Assembly: GCA_041689775.1 (NCBI GenBank)
Contig: JBDNFP010000281.1
Span: forward strand, 1-9,942
Source: JBDNFP01 sp041689775
Lineage (GTDB): Bacteria; Bacteroidota; Bacteroidia; Cytophagales; Spirosomataceae
Direction of reading: 5' to 3'
DNA length: 9,942 nt
Part shown: one piece after another, positions 6,001 through 9,942 of the stretch
How the letters are laid out: each line of letters begins with the position of its first letter
Position numbering within the stretch: position 1 is the stretch's first letter
The notes under the pieces: generated by a model
Told to the model about the DNA's origin: nothing
The model's database searches: none
The model's input: only the letters and a program-made list of their open reading frames with translations
Made by a program: the position numbers and the translations under genes

Positions 6001-6861
6001 ATGACCTCGGCGCGTCAACTTTATCAACAACTTATACATCGGATCAACGTCTATCCGCCCAAAGAAACCCAGGCAATTGCCTTTATGTTATTAGAACACT
6101 ACCTGCGTTTGCGGAATGTAGATGTTCTTGTAGATCGGCCTATTTCTGACTCACAAGTACAACCCGACTGGGATGAAATTATAGATCGACTCAACCGTAA
6201 TGAGCCTATCCAACACGTAATTGGCTCTACCGAGTTTTGCGGGCTAACCTTCCAGGTATCCGCTTCGGTATTAATTCCTCGACCCGAAACCGAGGAGTTG
6301 GTACGCCTCGTTACCCGTGACTACGCCGAGCCAGACGAAAAGCCTTCGATACTTGACATCGGTACCGGTAGTGGTTGTATTGCCATTGTATTGGCCCGTT
6401 TCCTTCCCCACGCTACCGTTCATGCCTGGGAAGTAAGCGACGAGGCCCTTTCGGTAGCCAGGGAAAACGCCCGTCAATTGATGGCAGATGTACATTTCGA
6501 CAAGCAAGACATGCTAAATGTAAGCTTTCCCTTGCAAGACGCCCCCGAAAAATTTGACTGCATTGTTAGTAATCCTCCCTATGTGACTTATTCGGAGGCT
6601 GACAATATGCGGCCTAACGTATTGCGCTTTGAGCCCCACGAAGCATTGTTTGTAGAAGACAGCGACCCGCTACTTTTCTACAAAGCCATCGCAGATTTTG
6701 GGAAGCACCATCTTAAAGCAGGTGGGCGTTGCTATGTGGAAATCAATGAGCACTTTGGTCCGGAAACACAGTTGGTTTTTGAAAAGCGTGGCTACCACCA
6801 CGTAGAGCTTGTTCGTGATATACACGGGAAAAACCGTTTTGTACGTGCTTTTCGTGACTAA
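6001..6861 (+). CDS. prmC: Peptide chain release factor N(5)-glutamine methyltransferase
   Basis: This 286-residue class I methyltransferase uses SAM to methylate the Gln of the GGQ motif in RF1 and RF2, which increases termination efficiency. It has the N-terminal helical release-factor-binding domain (about 1-75, including EPIQHVIGSTEFCGL). The linker VLIPRPETEELV (90-101) follows, then SAM motif I ILDIGTGSGCIAIVLA (117-132) and the catalytic NPPY (191-194) in CIVSNPPYV. A late VEINEHFG (246-253) and a C-terminal VRDIHGKNRFVRA complete the family pattern. The ATG at 6001 gives the usual N-terminus; the in-frame ATG at 5863 would add 46 residues overlapping ribD that resemble nothing. The gap to ribD is 129 bases and must hold both promoters; only imperfect matches (TAAATTTA at 5955, TAACTTTC at 5964) are seen. 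Confidence 0.95.
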   Translation: MTSARQLYQQLIHRINVYPPKETQAIAFMLLEHYLRLRNVDVLVDRPISDSQVQPDWDEIIDRLNRNEPIQHVIGSTEFCGLTFQVSASVLIPRPETEELVRLVTRDYAEPDEKPSILDIGTGSGCIAIVLARFLPHATVHAWEVSDEALSVARENARQLMADVHFDKQDMLNVSFPLQDAPEKFDCIVSNPPYVTYSEADNMRPNVLRFEPHEALFVEDSDPLLFYKAIADFGKHHLKAGGRCYVEINEHFGPETQLVFEKRGYHHVELVRDIHGKNRFVRAFRD

Positions 6862-6979
6862 AATTTCGGTTTTGTATCCAAGTAGCCTTTGCAATACCAA
6901 AAACACCAGGCAGGCTAATTATTAATTCCTGATTCAGCATTCAAAATAGCACGGGTAATTCCGTCAGAATTAGCAACGT

Positions 6980-7936
6980 ATGTATTTACCCAAAATAAAA
7001 GAAGTACTTGACGAGATGGGTAAGGTAATAGTGGGCCAGGAAAAACTCCTGAACCGCCTGCTGATTAGCCTTTTCACCGGTGGGCACGTACTCCTCGAAG
7101 GTGTCCCTGGGCTGGCCAAAACTCTTACCATCAATACGCTGGCTAAGGTACTTCACCTCCAATTTCACCGGATCCAGTTCACCCCCGATCTGCTACCAGC
7201 CGACTTGATCGGAACGATGATTTATAAACCAAAAATAGGAGATTATGAGGTAAAAAAGGGGCCCATTTTTGCAAATATCATTTTGGCCGATGAAGTTAAC
7301 CGCTCTCCCGCCAAAGTACAGTCGGCCCTGCTGGAAGCGATGCAGGAAAAACAGGTTACCATCGGTAATGATACCTACCTACTCGATCGCCCTTTTTTGG
7401 TACTAGCGACCCAAAACCCCGTAGAACAGGAAGGCACTTACCCCCTCCCCGAAGCTCAGCTCGACCGTTTTATGATGAAGGTCTACGTAGATTATCTCAA
7501 CAAGACGGATGAGTTGGAGGTTATGAGAAGAATGGCTGACCTTAACTTCGATTATAAGGTTAAGGCGATTATGACCAAAGAAGAGATATTTGCAATTCGA
7601 AACGAAGTCAATAAAGTAAATATATCCGAAACCCTCGAACGGTACATCATTGAACTAGTTTTTGCTACCCGCCGTCCGCTCGATTATAACCTACGTGATG
7701 AAGCCCGGTATATACAGTTTGGGGTGTCGCCCCGAGCCACCATATACCTTAATCTGGCAGCCAAGGCGCTAGCCTACCTCGAAGGACGCGACTATGTACT
7801 ACCAGAAGATATTAAAGAGTTGGCACCCGATATTATGAATCACCGAATACTACTCAACTACGAAGCAGAAGCCGACGGTGTACGTACCAGCACCATTATT
7901 GATTCGATCCTTCGTAAAGTGGCGATTGGAGGGTAA
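6980..7936 (+). CDS. MoxR-family AAA+ ATPase
   Basis: This 318-residue cytosolic AAA+ ATPase belongs to the MoxR proper/AAA_3 group, chaperone-like ATPases thought to help insert metal cofactors or remodel VWA-domain protein complexes. Seen in order: VIVGQEKLLNRLL (17-29), Walker A GVPGLAKT (41-48), the pore-region FTPDLLPADLIG (67-78), Walker B IILADEVNRSPAKVQSALLEAMQE (100-123 in two parts around Arg108), sensor 1 ATQNPVEQEGTYPLPEAQ (143-160) and LDRF (161-164). The C-terminal lid domain runs to about 315. The length is typical. In most genomes a DUF58 protein and VWA (Bat) genes follow directly; here the next gene is yidD on the opposite strand. A 118-base spacer separates it from prmC, so it may have its own promoter, though no exact TAnnTTTG match is seen there. 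Confidence 0.93.
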   Translation: MYLPKIKEVLDEMGKVIVGQEKLLNRLLISLFTGGHVLLEGVPGLAKTLTINTLAKVLHLQFHRIQFTPDLLPADLIGTMIYKPKIGDYEVKKGPIFANIILADEVNRSPAKVQSALLEAMQEKQVTIGNDTYLLDRPFLVLATQNPVEQEGTYPLPEAQLDRFMMKVYVDYLNKTDELEVMRRMADLNFDYKVKAIMTKEEIFAIRNEVNKVNISETLERYIIELVFATRRPLDYNLRDEARYIQFGVSPRATIYLNLAAKALAYLEGRDYVLPEDIKELAPDIMNHRILLNYEAEADGVRTSTIIDSILRKVAIGG

Positions 7937-7953
7937 ATAATTACTAAATGTCG

Positions 7954-8017
7954 GAATGAGTGCATTAATGTTTGATTGAAAAACCCCACATGCTGTGATT
8001 CTATCATTCACTCATTC
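7954..8017. repeat. Nested inverted repeats in the moxR-yidD convergent gap, possible weak terminator
   Basis: GAATGAGTG (7954-7962) is matched by its exact reverse complement at 8009-8017, and within the 46-base loop CACATGCTGTG (7987-7997) forms a second short hairpin. There is no compact GC-rich stem or U-tract as at the other terminators here. It could be a structured 3' end for moxR and yidD, but function is uncertain. Confidence 0.35.
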
Positions 8018-8026
8018 AAAATTGAA

Positions 8027-8236
8027 TCAAGGTACCGGATCATAACCACTACCTCCCCATGGGTGGCAACGGCCCAAGCGTCGAAGCCCCAAACGGCCTC
8101 CTTTCCAAAAGCCATACCGATTTACCGCCTCGATCGTATACTGCGAACAGGTGGGGGTATAACGGCACGCATTGGGTAAATAGGGAGATAGAACGGCCTG
8201 ATAAAGCCTCACCAAGGATATGATCAAAAATTTCAT
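8027..8236 (-). CDS. yidD: Membrane protein insertion efficiency factor YidD
   Basis: This small 69-residue protein associates with the inner face of the cytoplasmic membrane and assists YidC in membrane protein insertion. It matches the family end to end: an amphipathic or hydrophobic start (FLIISLVRLYQAVLSPYL, 3-20), then the hallmark CRYTPTCSQYTIEA (24-37) with Cys24 and Cys30, YGFWKGGRLGLRRLGRCHPWG (41-61 in two parts around Leu51) with Cys57, and a closing GSGYDPVP. The conserved cysteines and the RCHPWGG-GYDPVP tail make this a firm call despite the size. In many bacteria yidD lies in the rpmH-rnpA-yidC cluster; here it is alone, divergent from lgt and convergent with moxR. Confidence 0.95.
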   Translation of the reverse strand: MKFLIISLVRLYQAVLSPYLPNACRYTPTCSQYTIEAVNRYGFWKGGRLGLRRLGRCHPWGGSGYDPVP

Positions 8237-8256
8237 AGGGGTTTGTTTGAAAATCT

Positions 8257-8264
8257 TAACTTTG
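8257..8264 (+). promoter_or_regulatory. Candidate -7 element (TAnnTTTG) for lgt
   Basis: TAACTTTG is an exact match to the Bacteroidota -7 consensus and lies 91 bases before the lgt ATG, in the yidD-lgt divergent gap. Two TTTG tetramers (8242-8249) lie upstream, but only about 7-11 bases away, too close for a normal -33 element, so only the -7 part is convincing. Confidence 0.4.
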
Positions 8265-8355
8265 TCAGATTACTAAATTCTAAATCGGTCCCGTTTTGAG
8301 CTTACTGCTTATTCCGTTACCGAAAATATCACATCTACTACTCGCTACAATACAC

Positions 8356-9198
8356 ATGATTACTTACATCACCTGGAATATCAGCCCCGATATTTTCACT
8401 ATTCCCGAAATCATGGGTTTCGGGCCGTTTACCGTCCGCTGGTATGGATTATTATTCGCGGCAGGGTTTCTGATCGGTCAGCAAATCATGGCACATATCT
8501 TCAAGAAAGAGGGTAAACCACTGGAAGACATCGACTCCTTAACCTTGGTGATGGTGGCCTACACGGTACTCGGCGCTCGCATCGGACACTTTCTTTTTTA
8601 TGAGCCATCCATTCTTTACAAGAACCCTCTTGAAGTAATACTACCCCCTTATGCCGGACTTGCCAGCCACGGAGCACTGGTCGGAATTCTTTTTGGATTA
8701 TGGCTCTATACCCGAAAACGTCAGTCGACGGGTCAAACGTTCCTGTGGCTGACCGACCGGATGGTTATTCTTGTGGCATTGGCTGGTGCCTTCATCCGTT
8801 TCGGAAACCTCATGAACTCCGAAATAGTTGGTACCGTCACTGGTATGCCCTGGGGTATGGTATTCATGCAAAATATGGAGTTCAGTCAGTACCCGCGCCA
8901 CCCGGCCCAGCTGTACGAATCTATCTCGTGCCTCATACTGTTCTTTATTCTTTTCTCTCTTTGGAACAAGTATAAAGCTAACACTCCTCCGGGTCGACTA
9001 CTAGGGCTGTTTTTAGTCTGGATTTTCGGACTCCGTTTTATGTATGAATTTCTCAAAGAGAATCAGGTGCAATTTGAGGACTCACTACCACTCAATATGG
9101 GCCAGTTTTTGAGTATTCCCGCTGTATTGTTGGGTATCTATCTCATCGTTCAGTCAACCAAATCGAAGGGAATTACGTCAGAAAAGGTATCAGTGTAG
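8356..9198 (+). CDS. lgt: Prolipoprotein diacylglyceryl transferase
   Basis: This 280-residue, roughly seven-helix inner-membrane enzyme transfers diacylglycerol from phosphatidylglycerol to the lipobox cysteine of prolipoproteins, the first step of lipoprotein maturation. Diagnostic parts are VRWYGLLFAAGFLIG (27-41), YAGLASHGALVG (99-110) with the conserved His105, and the Lgt signature AFIRFGNLMNSEIVG (145-159) with Arg148, Asn151 and Glu156. RHPAQLYES (181-189) and LRFMYEFLKENQ (226-237) with Arg227 and Glu231 follow. The SHGAL form, in place of the proteobacterial FHGGL, is the Bacteroidota variety as I know the family. The chosen start is the ATG at 8356; an in-frame TTG at 8296 would add a 20-residue leader without family support. 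A bidirectional terminator follows 23 bases after the stop. Confidence 0.94.
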   Translation: MITYITWNISPDIFTIPEIMGFGPFTVRWYGLLFAAGFLIGQQIMAHIFKKEGKPLEDIDSLTLVMVAYTVLGARIGHFLFYEPSILYKNPLEVILPPYAGLASHGALVGILFGLWLYTRKRQSTGQTFLWLTDRMVILVALAGAFIRFGNLMNSEIVGTVTGMPWGMVFMQNMEFSQYPRHPAQLYESISCLILFFILFSLWNKYKANTPPGRLLGLFLVWIFGLRFMYEFLKENQVQFEDSLPLNMGQFLSIPAVLLGIYLIVQSTKSKGITSEKVSV

Positions 9199-9221
9199 CA
9201 TTTTTAGCATATCGTAATAGT

Positions 9222-9257
9222 AAAAAGCCCAGCGAGGAAGTCTTCGCCGGGCTTTTT
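9222..9257. terminator. Bidirectional intrinsic terminator between lgt and the PfkB kinase
   Basis: AAAAAGCCCAGCGA (9222-9235) pairs with TCGCCGGGCTTTTT (9244-9257) with one internal mismatch (A9231 against C9248) and an 8-base loop. The A5 on one side and T5 on the other give a U-tract in both directions, which suits its place between two converging genes. Confidence 0.88.
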
Positions 9258-9336
9258 GATACATAACAACTTCGCGTCTGATCACATTATGATGAATCTA
9301 TTCAATCAGTATTCTATTGGTAAATATTATTACTAT

Positions 9337-9942
9337 TTACGCATACAAAAACTCACTTGAAAGTTGAGCAGGAAGAGGGGTAGTAGAGCTTATTTTTCTT
9401 GCCGCCATTCGGGCCCCGGCTTTGGCGCATACTTCCGGGTCATGCCCATCCAAAAAAGCGGTAAGAAAGCCCGCCCAGTAGGCATCTCCCGCTCCGGTAG
9501 CATCTTTTACTTCCACCGGCTCCACAGGATATAGCTCACGCCGCGCTCCGCCCTCCCAGGAAATCATGCTGCCGTCTCCGCCCAAGGTATAGCAGATCAA
9601 CTGTATACCCTGACCATGAAACAACGAAAACACCTCATCGGCTTCCACTTCCCGCCCGAAGAGCCGCTCAGCATCGTTATCACTTAGTTTCAGTAAACCA
9701 CCTTTCACGTACTCGGCAATCACCCGCTGAGCCTCCACTCGGTCGGGCCACAGGCTTGGCGCGTAATTGGCATCAAGGCTTAATACGACACCCAACGCAC
9801 GGGCTCTTCTGGCTGCATCCAGTATTCCGGAGCGAGCCGGATCGCGGCTCAACGCAAAACAGGTAGTATGAAAGACCGAAGCCTGGCCGAGTAATATATC
9901 AGGGAAATGGTGGGCAAATAACTGTGTATCGGCCTCCCGGTA
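9337..9942 (-). CDS. PfkB-family carbohydrate kinase (fructokinase/ribokinase-like), C-terminal part
   Basis: The frame is open from the right edge to a TAA at 9339-9337, giving 201 residues of the C-terminal two thirds of a PfkB sugar kinase; the N-terminus is outside the window. The visible start (YREADTQLF) has no start codon, and a TTG at 9852 is internal. Features seen are HTTCFALSRDPAR (25-37), LSLDANYAPSLWPD (54-67), LKLSDNDAERLFG (84-96) and, as the key family mark, KDATGAGDAYWAGFLTAFLDG (146-166 in two parts around Phe159). In that mark GAGD holds the anion hole and the catalytic Asp153. The family phosphorylates sugars such as fructose or ribose with ATP; the substrate cannot be decided from this half. 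The coding sequence looks somewhat richer in G and C than its neighbours. Confidence 0.9.
   Translation of the reverse strand, partial: YREADTQLFAHHFPDILLGQASVFHTTCFALSRDPARSGILDAARRARALGVVLSLDANYAPSLWPDRVEAQRVIAEYVKGGLLKLSDNDAERLFGREVEADEVFSLFHGQGIQLICYTLGGDGSMISWEGGARRELYPVEPVEVKDATGAGDAYWAGFLTAFLDGHDPEVCAKAGARMAARKISSTTPLPAQLSSEFLYA

Noticed and set aside
6883..6917. TAGCCT/AGGCTA inverted repeat and a TAGCCTTTG promoter-like string upstream of moxR
   Set aside because: The stem is only 6 bp with a 23-base loop. The string has three bases rather than two between TA and TTTG, so neither a terminator nor a promoter is well supported.
8296..8355. A TTG-started extension of lgt by 20 codons
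   Set aside because: TTG is a weak start, and the ATG at 8356 gives a normal Lgt N-terminus just before the first helix.

Overview
The window looks like core chromosome from a Bacteroidota bacterium, most likely order Cytophagales (Spirosoma/Dyadobacter-like). The pointers are a FecR-type N-terminal module of the kind common in that group, a phosphosulfolactate synthase next to a DedA protein, Bacteroidota-style versions of Lgt, NagA, RibD and MoxR, matches to the Bacteroidota -7 promoter element TAnnTTTG, and weak or absent Shine-Dalgarno sequences before most starts. The genus assignment is inference.

Layout. The left edge (1-141) is the end of an IS1-family insertion sequence whose transposase runs off the window. 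A short orphan reading frame follows (262-534) that resembles only the N-terminal part of a FecR anti-sigma factor. It converges on a PaaI-type hotdog thioesterase (618-1073, minus) across a perfect 18-bp hairpin. Next come two tightly packed plus-strand pairs: phosphosulfolactate synthase overlapping a DedA membrane protein (1250-2676), closed by a clear terminator, then aroE overlapping nagA (2894-4791). ribD (minus, 4756-5871) overlaps the end of nagA tail to tail and is divergent from prmC (6001-6861). A MoxR AAA ATPase (6980-7936) follows, then yidD (minus, 8027-8236) divergent from lgt (8356-9198). A bidirectional terminator separates lgt from the C-terminal part of a PfkB sugar kinase (minus, 9337 to the right edge).

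How the genes fit together. Most are single-copy housekeeping functions from different pathways: shikimate (aroE), amino-sugar recycling (nagA), riboflavin (ribD), translation termination (prmC), membrane protein insertion (yidD) and lipoprotein maturation (lgt). They share compact packing rather than one pathway. The comA-dedA pair is the most suggestive coupling: an enzyme making a C3 sulfonate is joined by a 22-base overlap to a membrane protein of a lipid-carrier flippase family.

I see no CRISPR array, tRNA, rRNA, defence island or convincing new multi-gene system. There is no gene-free stretch longer than 300 bases. The more interesting signals are the IS1 end beside the FecR-like fragment, the comA-dedA overlap, the nagA/ribD antisense overlap, and a moxR gene without its usual DUF58 partner.
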